A DNA stretch of 64,000 nt from DASQPR01 sp035713725 (GCA_035713725.1 DASTMZ010000137.1:5800-69799), one strand, 5' to 3'; numbered from the stretch's first letter, positions 32,665 through 41,699 are shown. Translations and numbers: made by a program. Notes: generated from the sequence alone by a model not told the origin.

Positions 32665-33120
32665 ATGGATCCAGATGAGTTCGAAGGCCGGGACGAGTGG
32701 GATGACGTCGAGGACGACGGCGTGCTGGACGCCTCGGACACGCTCGACGACGACGCCGTCGACGACCCGTTGGACGTTGGCATCGCCGCGTCGGACCGGT
32801 GGTCCGGAGCAAACCGGTACGGCACCACGATGGGTGAGCAGCAGACCGGCGAGTCGCTGGACGCGCGGCTGGCCGAGGAGGAGCCGGACGTCACCTACGA
32901 CTACGGCGACATCGACGAGGACGAACTCACCCGACGTGGGTACGACACCGAGCCGCGCGCCGGCCGTCTCGTCTCCGAGGACGAGGGACTCGGTCCCGAT
33001 CTCGAGACCGACGCTGTCGCGTTCGACGTCGGCATCGACGCCGGGGCCGCCACCGCCGAGGAGGCCGCGGTGCACCTCGTGGACGATCCGAACGGCGAGG
33101 GCGACGGCCCGCTGAGCTAG
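32665..33120 (+). CDS. DUF5709 acidic protein
   Basis: A 151-residue strongly acidic protein of the actinobacterial DUF5709 family. Typical features are the acidic N-terminus (DEWDDVEDDGVLDASDTLDD), a central segment GESLDARLAEEEPDV, and AGRLVSEDEG near residue 100. Function is unknown. GGAGG lies 5 nt before the ATG at 32665. Its stop is 2 nt before the start of the GNAT gene, so they form an operon. Confidence 0.82.
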   Translation: MDPDEFEGRDEWDDVEDDGVLDASDTLDDDAVDDPLDVGIAASDRWSGANRYGTTMGEQQTGESLDARLAEEEPDVTYDYGDIDEDELTRRGYDTEPRAGRLVSEDEGLGPDLETDAVAFDVGIDAGAATAEEAAVHLVDDPNGEGDGPLS

Positions 33121-33122
33121 CC

Positions 33123-33590
33123 GTGGCGCTCCCCGACGAGCAGATTCGCCGTGCCGTCGCCACCGACGCCGACGCGGTCGCCGACGTCTGGTTGCGGTCG
33201 TACCAGGCGGCGTTGCCGACCGTACGCCAGGCGCACACCGACGACGAGGTGCGTGCGTGGATCCGTGATGTCGTGCTGCCGAACCACGAGACGTGGGTCG
33301 CGACGGTGGACGGCATGGTCGTGGCGATGATGGTGCTCGCCAACGGTCACCTCGAGCAGCTGTATATCGACCCCGCGCATCAGAGACACGGCATCGGCGG
33401 TCGGCTTGTCGCCGTCGCGAAACAGCGCAGTCCGGATGGGCTTGCGCTGTGGACGTTCCAGGTCAACGAGGCGGCTCAACGGTTTTACGAGCGCCACGGA
33501 TTCACCGCGGCGGAGCGTACGGACGGCGACGGCAACGAGGAACGCGAGCCCGATGTCCGCTACATCTGGCGAACCATCCGGCCGGTCTGA
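33123..33590 (+). CDS. GNAT-family acetyltransferase
   Basis: A 155-residue acetyltransferase: IRRAVATDADAVADVWLRSY, WVATVDGMVVAMMVLANGHL, the acetyl-CoA binding loop QRHGIGGRLVAVAKQ after YIDPAH, and NEAAQRFYERHGFTAAE. These are the four canonical GNAT motifs. The substrate is unknown. The GTG start follows the DUF5709 stop by 2 nt. It converges with the GH25 lysozyme gene, with only 11 nt between stops. Confidence 0.87.
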   Translation: MALPDEQIRRAVATDADAVADVWLRSYQAALPTVRQAHTDDEVRAWIRDVVLPNHETWVATVDGMVVAMMVLANGHLEQLYIDPAHQRHGIGGRLVAVAKQRSPDGLALWTFQVNEAAQRFYERHGFTAAERTDGDGNEEREPDVRYIWRTIRPV

Positions 33591-33601
33591 TCTAGCGGGC
33601 C

Positions 33602-34549
33602 CTAGCGCGACGGCAGCGGAACGTTGCGGATCGGTCGTGGGATCGCCGTCGAGCCACACAATCCGAGCACCGGGCTCGGCCGCACGCGGCAGCGGGTGTT
33701 GGCCGGAAGCGCCGCGAGTTGCGACAGCGAACCGTTGAACACGTCCTGATCACCCGGCAGCGAGCCGGCATCGGCGTATTGCCAGAACGTCCACCGCGAC
33801 CAGCCGCTGGGCAAAGTCGCTGGCGGCGTGGCCGTGTAGAGCGCGATGGCGAGCGGCTCGTCGGCGAACGACGTGCTGTTGCCGGTGCACTGGTTCCACC
33901 AGGACGTGGCGGTGTAGATCACCGTCAACGAACCGGTGCGCGCGCGAACCTCGTCGACGAACGAGCGGATCCAGGTGACCATCGCCGTCGGCGTGAGGCC
34001 GAAGCACGGGTAGGGCGCGACATACTTGCCGCCCGCCAGATAGGGCCACTCGAGGTCGACCATCGGAGGTAACGCCAAGCTGTCGAACCTCGAGCGAATC
34101 TGGCTCACGAAGAAGTCAGCCTGCGGCACCGGCGCGGCGTCCGGCCGCGCGTACGCGTACGCGCCGGTGTAGAGGCCAGCCGCGCGCGCTCCGGCGTACT
34201 GCGTCGCGAAGGTCGGGCTGACGTACGTCGTGCCTTCGGTCGCCTTGACGTACGCGAACTTTGCCGTTGCCGCGACCTGCGGCCAATTCACCGTGCCCTG
34301 CCAGGAGGACACATCAATGCCGGTCACCGGATAGCCGGCCGGCGCGACGGCGGGTTGAACAAATCGGGGACTGCTTTGCGAACCCGGGCGCTGCGGGCCG
34401 CGACCCGCGTCGGCAACACCGCCGGCGACCGTACCCTGGTCGGGATGACGTGGTGCGGACGCGCTCGCACGGCCGATTGTGGTTATCGACACGGCCGTTG
34501 CGATCGCCAGCACGATAGTCGTGATGCGACGGCGCGTCGGCGTGGACAT
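33602..34549 (-). CDS. Secreted GH25 lysozyme
   Basis: A 315-residue secreted muramidase. Residues about 1-30 form a signal peptide (TTIVLAIATAVSITTIGRASA), followed by a low-complexity linker. The GH25 barrel begins VTGIDVSSWQGTVNWPQVA and contains AYVKATEGTTYVSPTF, TGAYAYARPD, the acidic catalytic motif PPMVDLEWPY, LTVIYTATSWWNQCTG and WTFWQYADAGSLPGDQDVF. It cleaves the glycan strands of peptidoglycan outside the cell. The start could be the ATG at 34549 or a GTG a little upstream. It lies in a cluster of wall-hydrolase genes. Confidence 0.9.
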   Translation of the reverse strand: MSTPTRRRITTIVLAIATAVSITTIGRASASAPRHPDQGTVAGGVADAGRGPQRPGSQSSPRFVQPAVAPAGYPVTGIDVSSWQGTVNWPQVAATAKFAYVKATEGTTYVSPTFATQYAGARAAGLYTGAYAYARPDAAPVPQADFFVSQIRSRFDSLALPPMVDLEWPYLAGGKYVAPYPCFGLTPTAMVTWIRSFVDEVRARTGSLTVIYTATSWWNQCTGNSTSFADEPLAIALYTATPPATLPSGWSRWTFWQYADAGSLPGDQDVFNGSLSQLAALPANTRCRVRPSPVLGLCGSTAIPRPIRNVPLPSR

Positions 34550-34747
34550 CGTCACGGATCGCCTCTCGGTGGATGACACGGACCGTCCCGCGTGGACACC
34601 ACGATGAAGACGGCCGGTCGCAACGTATGACGAATGGCGCGACGCGTTCTACCCGGGTAGGTAACGAGAACATCACGATCATCTCCGCGACGGCTAGTCG
34701 CGCCGGGAAAGTGCGCGGGTACGTCGCAGACGCGCCCGCGACGGCCG

Positions 34748-34760
34748 TATAAACGGGGTA
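34748..34760 (+). promoter_or_regulatory. -10 box of a leaderless transcript
   Basis: TATAAA (34748-34753) ends 6 nt before the ATG at 34760, so transcription should begin at the start codon itself. No convincing -35 box is seen. The rest of the 34550-34747 spacer shows no gene. Confidence 0.45.
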
Positions 34761-35113
34761 TGTCGGTCACGATGTCCGAGGAGCGCTTCGAGGAGTTGGT
34801 CGCTGACGCCCTGGACACCGTGCCGGAGGGCCTCACGCGGCTCCTCGACAACGTGGTGATCCTGGTCGAGGCGGAGTCGCCGCCGAACGGGCCTGAGCTT
34901 CTCGGCCTCTACGAGGGGTACGCACTCACGTCGCGTACCACCCAGTACGGCGGCGTGCTGCCGGACCGCATCATGATCTACCGAAATCCGATCCTGCGGA
35001 TGTGCCGTTCCGAGGATGACGTGGTGCGCGAGGTGCGAGTGACGGTGGTGCATGAGATCGCGCACCACTTCGGCATCGACGACGAGCGGCTGCACGAACT
35101 CGGCTGGGGCTGA
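34760..35113 (+). CDS. Zincin-like metallopeptidase family protein
   Basis: A 117-residue protein of the small actinobacterial metallopeptidase family (PF06262-like). It has the zinc motif VTVVHEIAHHFGIDDERLHE (HExxHxxGxxD) near the C-terminus, preceded by LLGLYEGYALTSRTTQYGG and PDRIMIYRNPILR. There is no signal peptide, so it probably acts in the cytoplasm; the substrate is unknown. The start is supported by the TATAAA box 6 nt upstream. Confidence 0.87.
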   Translation: MSVTMSEERFEELVADALDTVPEGLTRLLDNVVILVEAESPPNGPELLGLYEGYALTSRTTQYGGVLPDRIMIYRNPILRMCRSEDDVVREVRVTVVHEIAHHFGIDDERLHELGWG

Positions 35114-35147
35114 CGTGGCTCACGCGGACCGGGCGGCCGATAGCGCC

Positions 35148-35223
35148 GCGCCGCGACCGGCTAACGCGCGCAGCGAACGCGCGCCCGACCGCCTGCCGCG
35201 CGCCGCGACTGGCTAACGCGCGC
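35148..35223. repeat. 24-bp direct repeat at the 3' end of the ROK gene
   Basis: Copies at 35148-35171 and 35200-35223 share 23 of 24 bases (GCGCCGCGAC then GGCTAACGCGCGC). The second contains the stop codon of the ROK gene at 35213, so the end of that gene is duplicated in the spacer. Confidence 0.75.
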
Positions 35224-36427
35224 CGATGAATCGCGCCGGAAAGTGACGCACGGCGTCAAGTGCCATTTCGGCGGCGCCGCGTACGGTGGCGCGTTCGCCC
35301 TGGGCGCTGGGCCGGATGTGTGGCGCGGACCAGCGCGCGGCCAGCACGCGTGCGTCCAACTCGCGTTGCACGGCCGGCGCCAGCCATGGCGCCAGCGGCG
35401 CGAACACGACGCCGCCGAGCACGATCGTCGTGATGTCGAGCACGTTGACCGCACCCGCGAGGACGACGCCGAGAGCCGTACCGGCGTCCTGCAGGGTGGC
35501 GATCACGTTCGCCTCACCGGCGCGCGCGAGTTCGACGACATCCGCGATGGTGCCGCGCGTGCGCCCGGTCACCGGCATCAGCGCGGCTCGGACGATGGCA
35601 TCCTGGCCGGCGTACTGCTCGAGGCAGCCGTACGCTCCGCAGCCGCACCGTGGTCCGTCCGGGTGTACGGCGACGTGGCCAATCTCGCCGGCGAAACCCA
35701 TCGCGCCCCGCATCAGCACGCCGTCGAGCACCACACCGGCGCCGATGCCGATCTCCCCGGACACGTAAAGGAAGCTTCGCGACACCTCCGAAGCGCGCTC
35801 GTGATTGAGTGCGGCGGCCAGCTCGCCCTGAGCGGCCAGGTTCGCGTCGTTGTCCACGATGAGCGGCAGCCCGACGATGGTGTCCGGGATCGGTACGTCG
35901 TGCCAGTCCAGGTTCGGGGCCACCCGTACCAGGTGATCCTCGACCAGCCCGGGCACCGCGAGCGCAACACGCATCGCGGTCCGGTCCGCGGCGGCCAGCG
36001 CGGTCACCGCGTCGACCACGAGCCCTTCGGCGTGGCCGAGTGCGTCCTTCGGTGGCACGCCACGCTGGTCGGCCGTCACCACCGCCTCGTAGCACAGCTG
36101 ACCGGCAAGATCGACGGCGGCGACCGCCAGATAGTCGACGTTGACCTCGAGCCCGATGCCCACCGGGCCATGCGGGCTAGCCACCAGGCCGATGGACGGC
36201 CGCCCTGCCGTGCCGGATTGGCTGCGACCGCTCTCCGCGACGAGACCGCTCGCGACAAGCTCGTCCACAAGAGCCGACACGGTGGCACGAGTGAGGCCGG
36301 TGGCGGCCGCCAGGCCGGCTCGCGAAATCGGCTCGTCGGCGCGCAACACCTCATCGAGCACCATGCTCAAGTTGTGCTCGCGGATGGTCGCCTGACGCGC
36401 CGGTCCGGTGCCGCGTGTCAGCCTCAT
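35213..36427 (-). CDS. xylR: ROK-family xylose repressor
   Basis: A 404-residue ROK regulator. The N-terminal winged helix has ISRAGLAAATGLTRATVSALVDELVASG, here in two motifs. The sugar-kinase-like part shows IGLEVNVDYLAVAAVDLAG, VDNDANLAAQGE, GEIGIGAGVVLDGVL, GEIGHVAVHPDG and the zinc cluster CGCGAYGCLEQY. It is divergent from xylA by 67 nt, the usual actinobacterial and Bacillus layout. It probably represses xylAB and releases on xylose. The ATG at 36427 was chosen; a GTG at 36445 is possible. The symbol rests on context. Confidence 0.85.
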   Translation of the reverse strand: MRLTRGTGPARQATIREHNLSMVLDEVLRADEPISRAGLAAATGLTRATVSALVDELVASGLVAESGRSQSGTAGRPSIGLVASPHGPVGIGLEVNVDYLAVAAVDLAGQLCYEAVVTADQRGVPPKDALGHAEGLVVDAVTALAAADRTAMRVALAVPGLVEDHLVRVAPNLDWHDVPIPDTIVGLPLIVDNDANLAAQGELAAALNHERASEVSRSFLYVSGEIGIGAGVVLDGVLMRGAMGFAGEIGHVAVHPDGPRCGCGAYGCLEQYAGQDAIVRAALMPVTGRTRGTIADVVELARAGEANVIATLQDAGTALGVVLAGAVNVLDITTIVLGGVVFAPLAPWLAPAVQRELDARVLAARWSAPHIRPSAQGERATVRGAAEMALDAVRHFPARFIGAR

Positions 36428-36430
36428 GGG

Positions 36431-36483
36431 TTGACATTCTCGCACCTCGACCGAAATAATTCATCCACTAAACAAATGGTTTC
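36431..36483 (+). promoter_or_regulatory. xylA promoter and putative XylR operator
   Basis: TTGACA (36431-36436) and AATAAT (36455-36460) are 18 bp apart, a strong promoter by actinobacterial standards. Downstream, 36461-36483 is unusually A/T-rich and includes ACTAAAC and a weak AAAC-N5-GTTT dyad, a plausible site for the ROK repressor. The -35 box abuts the xylR start codon. Confidence 0.6.
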
Positions 36484-36494
36484 GGGAGGATACG

Positions 36495-37682
36495 ATGGCC
36501 GTCGCACCCACTCCTGCCGACCGATTCACGTTTGGGCTCTGGACCGTCGGATGGCAGGCTCGCGACCCGTTCGGAGACGCGACCCGGCCGCCGCTCGATC
36601 CGGTCGAAGCGGTGCACAATCTCGCTGGGCTCGGCGCCTACGGCGTGACGTTCCATGACGACGACCTGATCCCGTTCGGCAGCGACGACGCCGAACGCGA
36701 GCGGCACATCGAGCGTTTTACCGCCGCGCTCAAGGAGACCGGGCTCGTGGTGCCCATGATGACCACGAACCTGTTCCAGCATCCGGTGTTCAAGGACGGC
36801 GGGTTCACCAGCAACAACCGCGAGGTCCGGCGCTACGCGCTGCGCAAGGTGATGCGCAATCTCGATCTTGCGGCGCAGCTGGGCGCGCACACGTACGTGA
36901 TGTGGGGCGGCCGCGAGGGCGGCGAATACGACACCGCCAAGGACGTACGAGCTGCGTTGGACCGCTACCGCGAGGCCGTCGACACGCTCGCCGACTACGT
37001 GCTGTCCCGCGGCTACGGCATCCGCTTCGCGTTGGAGCCGAAGCCCAACGAGCCGCGCGGCGACATCCTGCTGCCGACGGTCGGCCACGCGCTCGCCTTC
37101 ATCGCGAGCCTCGAGCATGACGACATGGTCGGGCTCAACCCCGAAGTCGGACACGAGCAGATGGCCGGGCTGAACTTCGTGCACGGGATCGCGCAGGCGC
37201 TATGGCACGGCAAGCTGTTCCACATCGACCTCAACGGCCAGCGCGGCATCAAGTTCGACCAGGATCTGGTGTTCGGCCACGGCGATCTGCTCAACGCGTT
37301 CGCGCTCGTCGACCTGCTGGAGAACGGCGGTGTCGGTGGTGGGCCGGCCTACGACGGGCCACGGCACTTCGACTACAAGCCGTCCCGCACCGAGGACATG
37401 TCCGGGGTGTGGGCGTCCGCGGCCGCGAACATGCGCACGTACCTCCTGTTGAAGGAGCGCGCCGCGGCGTTCCGCGCGGATCCCGAGGTGTCGCAGGCGT
37501 TGGCCGCGAGCCGGGTCAGTGAACTGCGCGAGCCGACGCTGTCGGCCGGCGAGACGATCGACGACCTGCTCGCGGATCGGAGCGCGTACGAGGACTTCGA
37601 CGCGGATGCGGTCGGCGCGCCGGGCTACGGCTTCGTACGCCTGAACCAGCTCGCCGTCGAGCACCTGATGCGCGCGCGTTGA
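36495..37682 (+). CDS. xylA: Xylose isomerase
   Basis: A 395-residue TIM-barrel enzyme that converts D-xylose to D-xylulose (and D-glucose to D-fructose). Diagnostic segments: FTFGLWTVGWQARDPFG, the catalytic histidine in GVTFHDDDLIPFG, MWGGREGGEYD, metal ligands in LEPKPNEPRGDI, LNPEVGHEQMAGLNF and FHIDLNGQRGIKFDQDL. Its length matches the short group used by actinobacteria. GGGAGGA precedes the ATG. It is the first gene of xylAB under the promoter at 36431 and divergent from the repressor. Confidence 0.96.
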   Translation: MAVAPTPADRFTFGLWTVGWQARDPFGDATRPPLDPVEAVHNLAGLGAYGVTFHDDDLIPFGSDDAERERHIERFTAALKETGLVVPMMTTNLFQHPVFKDGGFTSNNREVRRYALRKVMRNLDLAAQLGAHTYVMWGGREGGEYDTAKDVRAALDRYREAVDTLADYVLSRGYGIRFALEPKPNEPRGDILLPTVGHALAFIASLEHDDMVGLNPEVGHEQMAGLNFVHGIAQALWHGKLFHIDLNGQRGIKFDQDLVFGHGDLLNAFALVDLLENGGVGGGPAYDGPRHFDYKPSRTEDMSGVWASAAANMRTYLLLKERAAAFRADPEVSQALAASRVSELREPTLSAGETIDDLLADRSAYEDFDADAVGAPGYGFVRLNQLAVEHLMRAR

Positions 37683-37701
37683 CGTTCGTGCCGACCTCGC
37701 G

Positions 37702-39198
37702 ATGAGCGTGCTGGTGGCCGGCGTCGACTCCTCGACGCAGGCGTGCAAGGTAGTGATTCGGAACGCGGAGACCGGTGCGCTGGTCCGCGCCGGGCGGGCG
37801 CGGCATCCGGACGGCACCGAGGTCGATCCGCGAGCGTGGCGTCTCGCGCTCGTCGAGGCACTGCGCGACGCGGGCGGCCTGGATGGCGTGTCCGCGTTGT
37901 CGATCGGTGGCCAACAGCACGGCATGGTGTGCCTCGACGCGGCCGGCGGCGTGGTGCGTCCGGCCCTGCTGTGGAACGACACGCGCTCCGCCGGGGCGGC
38001 CGCCGACCTGGTCGCGGAGCTGGGCGGCGGCGACGCGGCCCGCGGCGCGCAGGCGTGGGCGGATGCGGTCGGCAGCGTACCGGTCGCGTCGTTCACCGTG
38101 ACGAAGCTGCGGTGGCTCGCGGAGCACGAGCCGCAGTCGATGACGCGCGCGGTGGCGGTTTGCCTTCCGCATGACTGGCTGACCTGGCAGCTGTCCCGTA
38201 ATGCCGGCGATCTCGACGCACTGCGTACCGACCGGGGCGACGCGAGCGGCACCGGATACTGGTCGCCGGCCACCGGCTCGTACCGCCTCGACCTGCTCCG
38301 CATGGCGGCCGGCAAGGACCTTGGCGTGCCGGAAGTGTTGGCGCCGCGAGCCGGCGCGGGCGCGGTGCGGCAGCCGGTGGACGCCGCGGTCGGGGCGGGC
38401 TCCGGCGACCAGGGGATCTTCGAGGGTGCGGCGATCTTCGACGGTGCGGCGATCCCGGACATCCGGCTCGGCGCCGGTTCCGGCGACAACGCGGCGGCCG
38501 CGCTCGGCGTCGGCGCGGGACCGGGCGACGTGGTGGTCTCGATCGGCACGTCCGGCACGGTATTCGCCGTCGGTAGCACGCCGACCGCCGATCCGACCGG
38601 CATCATCGCTGGCTTCGCAGACGCCACGGGACGATTCCTGCCGTTGGTGTGCACGCTGAACGCTGCCCGTGTGCTCGACGCGGCGGCGGCGATGCTCGGC
38701 GTCGATCTCGACCGACTGAGCGCGCTCGCGCTGTCCGCCGAACCGGGCGCGGGCGGGCTCACGTTCGTGCCGTACCTCGACGGTGAGCGCACGCCGAACC
38801 GGCCGGATGCCACCGCGTCGTTGCACGGCGTCACCAACGCGAACGCGACCGCCGCAAACCTTGCCCGGGCCGCCGTCGAGGGCATGCTGTGTGGTCTGGC
38901 GGACGGTCTGGATGCCTTGCGGGACACCGGAATCGGGGTACGCCGTGTGCTGCTGATCGGCGGCGGGGCGCGATCGGAGGCGGTACGCCGGATCGCGCCG
39001 GCCGTGTTCGGCGCGCCGGTCGCCGTACCGGCACCGGGGGAGTACGTCGCCGACGGCGCCGCTCGGCAGGCCGCCTGGCTGCTGGCCGGTGGCGACGAAC
39101 CGCCGCCGTGGCAGCCGGCCGGCATCGAGGTCTACGAGTCGGATCCGCACCCCGAGGTGCGTGCCGCCTACGCGGCCGTACGCGATCTCGGTCCGTGA
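37702..39198 (+). CDS. xylB: Xylulokinase
   Basis: A 498-residue FGGY kinase that phosphorylates D-xylulose. Seen: the phosphate loop VLVAGVDSSTQACKVVI, IGGQQHGMVCLD, LLWNDTRSAG, VCLPHDWLTWQL, the second phosphate motif VVSIGTSGTVFAVG, YLDGERTPNRPDA and VLLIGGGARSEAVRRI. It lies 19 nt after xylA, so the two are cotranscribed. Near residue 240 there is a 6-residue tandem duplication (IFEGAA, IFDGAA) from an 18-bp repeat, in a loop before the IGTSG region. Confidence 0.93.
   Translation: MSVLVAGVDSSTQACKVVIRNAETGALVRAGRARHPDGTEVDPRAWRLALVEALRDAGGLDGVSALSIGGQQHGMVCLDAAGGVVRPALLWNDTRSAGAAADLVAELGGGDAARGAQAWADAVGSVPVASFTVTKLRWLAEHEPQSMTRAVAVCLPHDWLTWQLSRNAGDLDALRTDRGDASGTGYWSPATGSYRLDLLRMAAGKDLGVPEVLAPRAGAGAVRQPVDAAVGAGSGDQGIFEGAAIFDGAAIPDIRLGAGSGDNAAAALGVGAGPGDVVVSIGTSGTVFAVGSTPTADPTGIIAGFADATGRFLPLVCTLNAARVLDAAAAMLGVDLDRLSALALSAEPGAGGLTFVPYLDGERTPNRPDATASLHGVTNANATAANLARAAVEGMLCGLADGLDALRDTGIGVRRVLLIGGGARSEAVRRIAPAVFGAPVAVPAPGEYVADGAARQAAWLLAGGDEPPPWQPAGIEVYESDPHPEVRAAYAAVRDLGP
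38416..38451 (+). repeat. 18-bp tandem duplication inside xylB
   Basis: Two adjacent copies (38416-38433 and 38434-38451) differ at one base and encode IFEGAA and IFDGAA. The unit keeps the reading frame. Confidence 0.8.
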
Positions 39199-39200
39199 CA

Positions 39201-39222
39201 AGCGACCCGGCTCTGGGTCGTT
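39201..39222. terminator. Hairpin between xylB and the FHA-ABC gene
   Basis: AGCGACCC and GGGTCGTT pair (one G-T) around a 6-nt loop, 3 nt after the xylB stop and 4 nt before the end of the convergent transporter gene. It is a likely bidirectional terminator. Confidence 0.5.
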
Positions 39223-39225
39223 CCG

Positions 39226-41502
39226 CTAGTCCTTCCGACCCGGGTCGTGCCGCCGCAGCGCGACGTACGCGAGTCCGGCGAGCACCACAGCCTGTACGAG
39301 GAGCCACACCATCGCTCGCCACCAGGCCGATGCCGCGTGCACCCACATCGGATCGGTCGCGAATGGCGGCAACGTCGCGAGCAGGTTCACCGACGAGGCA
39401 CCCGCGGAGAATCCCCAACGTGTTGGCGACAGCCACGACACCTGCTCGAGCACCTTCTCGCCGGCCAGGATGAACAGCCCGCCGGACAGCACGAGTTGTG
39501 CCATGACGCTGACCACGAGCACCGGCGTGGTCTGCTCGACGGTCTTCACCAGGGCGCTGACCAGCAACCCGAGGATCGTCGAGACGAACGCGACACCCGC
39601 CACCGGGATGATCACCTCGAGGAGCGGCATGCTGTGGAAGATCAGCGGTGTGGCCTCCTTCGGCCGGCCGAGCAGGGCGAGCCAGACGAACAGCGTCACC
39701 TGCAGCACGTCGAGCACGAAGAACACGACAAGCTTCGATCCGAGGTACGCCCCCGGTGAGATGCCGACCGCGCGCTCGCGCGCATAGATCGGCCCCTCGC
39801 TGACGATCTCCCGGATCGGGATCGCAAGGCCGAGGAACGATGCGCCGACGATCAGCACGACGAGCAGCCGCTGCGCCTCGAGCGTGAACGTGGTGTCCGG
39901 CCCGAGTCCCTTGTGGCCGGGCACCGAGTGGGTAAGCAGGGCGAGCGCGAGCGGCAGGCCGAGCAGGAACAGCACATATCCACGGTCAGAGGCGATCACC
40001 GCGATCATGCGCGCCGAGAGCGTCACGAGCTGGCGGATCGGCGCGACCGGGTTGCGTTTGCCGGTCCGTGGCCGGCCCGCTGGCGCGGCGCCGGGCGGCG
40101 TACCCGCTTCAGGCCCGGCCGGCGTACCCGCCGCATCAGGCGCGACCGACGGCGGCCCGGAAGCGGTCGACCGCTCGGACGCGGGCGCTGGTTCGGACGT
40201 CGGCGCTGGGTCGGACGTCGGAGGTTCGGCGACGAGCGAATCGGCTTGGTCGTCGACAGCGTCGCGTTGTTGCGGCACCGGCGAAGGTCCCGCCGTCAAC
40301 TGCAGCACCACCTCACCGACATGGCGGCGATACTGCTCGGAGTTGCGATAGCGCACCGACCACGCGGCGGCGTCATTGGTGACCATCTCGAACACGTCGG
40401 CGTAGTCGCTGGCGCCGAAGAAGTCCAGTACCTCTTCCGGTGGACCGAAGAACCCCATGCGGCCACCGAGGCACATCACGAGAACTCGATCGCACATCGC
40501 GAGATGCAGCACGCTGTGCGTCACGACCACGACGGTACGGCCGCGGTCGGCGAGGTTTCGCAGCTCACGCATGACCTCGCGGTCCAGCGCGGGATCGAGT
40601 CCGGAGGTCGGCTCGTCCAGGCACAGCAACGACGGCTCGGTGAGCAGTTCGAGCGCGACCGACACTCGCTTGCGCTGGCCACCGGAGAGCGTGGAGATGC
40701 GCTGCTTCGCCCGCTCCGACAGGCCGAGCATCGCGAGCACCTCGTCGACCCGCTCCGCGCGGTCGCGTCGCGGTACGTCGTCGGCGAACCGCAACGACGC
40801 CGCGAAGCGCAAAGCCCGCCGTACGGTGAGCTGCCGGTGCAACACGTCGTCCTGTGGCACCAGGCCGATCCGGTAGCGAAGGTCGGTGTACTCCTCGTAG
40901 AGGTCGCGGCCGTCGTATTGCACGTGCCCCTGGTTGGCCGGCCGGAGTCCGGTGATCGCCTTCATGAGCGTCGACTTGCCGCAGCCGCTCGGCCCGATGA
41001 TGCCGACCAGCGCGCCCTCGCGCACCGCGAAGCTCACGTCGTCCAGCAGCGTCTGTTTGCCGATCTGCACGCTCAGGTCATCGGCAAACAGCGAAGCCGG
41101 GCCAGTGTCGATGTATTCGTGCAGGCGTTGGCCATCGAAGACGAGGTCGTGCCGGCCGATCGACACGCGGTCGCCGGTGGACAGCGGCGCCGACTTCACC
41201 ACCGGCTTGCCGTTGACGTTGACGCCGTTCGAGCTCCCGAGGTCCACCACGCGGTACGCGTCGCCGGTCCGCCGCACCTCGGCGTGGAACCGCGAGGCGC
41301 GCAGATCCGGCAGCACGATGTCGTTGTCGTCGTGCCGGCCGATGCGCACCACATCGCTCGCCGGGTGCGCGGCCACCTCGGACCGCGCGCTCGCCGGCGC
41401 CACACTCGTCGCCGACGTTGTGGCCGCGGCTGCTGCCGGGACCGGCACCACGGTGGAATCGCTGGACGCCGGCCACGGCCGTTGGTTGTCTGTCACCCGC
41501 AC
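39226..41502 (-). CDS. FHA-domain ABC transporter, ATPase-permease fusion (Rv1747-like)
   Basis: A 758-residue protein. Residues about 50-115 form an FHA domain (IGRHDDNDIVLPDLRASRFH, DLGSSNGVNVNG). The ABC ATPase follows: Walker A GPSGCGKSTL, signature LSGGQRKRVSVALEL, Walker B LLCLDEPTSGLD, and H-loop VVVTHSV. A Pro/Ala/Ser/Thr linker of about 90 residues then leads to an ABC2/ABCG permease with six helices (GYVLFLLGLPLALALLTHSV, then FVSTILGLLVSALVKTVEQT). The order matches M. tuberculosis Rv1747, an exporter regulated by Ser/Thr-kinase phosphorylation through FHA. That protein has two FHA domains; only one is visible here. The substrate is unknown. Confidence 0.9.
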   Translation of the reverse strand: MRVTDNQRPWPASSDSTVVPVPAAAAATTSATSVAPASARSEVAAHPASDVVRIGRHDDNDIVLPDLRASRFHAEVRRTGDAYRVVDLGSSNGVNVNGKPVVKSAPLSTGDRVSIGRHDLVFDGQRLHEYIDTGPASLFADDLSVQIGKQTLLDDVSFAVREGALVGIIGPSGCGKSTLMKAITGLRPANQGHVQYDGRDLYEEYTDLRYRIGLVPQDDVLHRQLTVRRALRFAASLRFADDVPRRDRAERVDEVLAMLGLSERAKQRISTLSGGQRKRVSVALELLTEPSLLCLDEPTSGLDPALDREVMRELRNLADRGRTVVVVTHSVLHLAMCDRVLVMCLGGRMGFFGPPEEVLDFFGASDYADVFEMVTNDAAAWSVRYRNSEQYRRHVGEVVLQLTAGPSPVPQQRDAVDDQADSLVAEPPTSDPAPTSEPAPASERSTASGPPSVAPDAAGTPAGPEAGTPPGAAPAGRPRTGKRNPVAPIRQLVTLSARMIAVIASDRGYVLFLLGLPLALALLTHSVPGHKGLGPDTTFTLEAQRLLVVLIVGASFLGLAIPIREIVSEGPIYARERAVGISPGAYLGSKLVVFFVLDVLQVTLFVWLALLGRPKEATPLIFHSMPLLEVIIPVAGVAFVSTILGLLVSALVKTVEQTTPVLVVSVMAQLVLSGGLFILAGEKVLEQVSWLSPTRWGFSAGASSVNLLATLPPFATDPMWVHAASAWWRAMVWLLVQAVVLAGLAYVALRRHDPGRKD

Positions 41503-41699
41503 ATCATGCCGACGTTGCGCTCGTCGTGCGAGGGGTCAACGTGTCGGGTACGCGGCCCAATAGCCTGTCGTCGGACGGCGTACCGGCGCGGAACCGTGCG
41601 AATCGCGCTAAACGCGCCGGGCGAACGCGAGGGGCGATCCGTACAACCCGACCCACCGTCCTGTTCGTCTTAGGGGACGCGACAGGAGGAGGACAGCTG

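Noticed and set aside
31658..35113. A prophage lysis module
   Set aside because: There is no holin, tail, capsid, terminase or integrase gene nearby, and the surrounding genes are typical actinobacterial chromosome families.
37200..39125. A 641-codon minus-strand open frame over xylA/xylB
   Set aside because: It is low complexity (Ala/Ser/Pro/Arg) and antisense to two certain enzymes.
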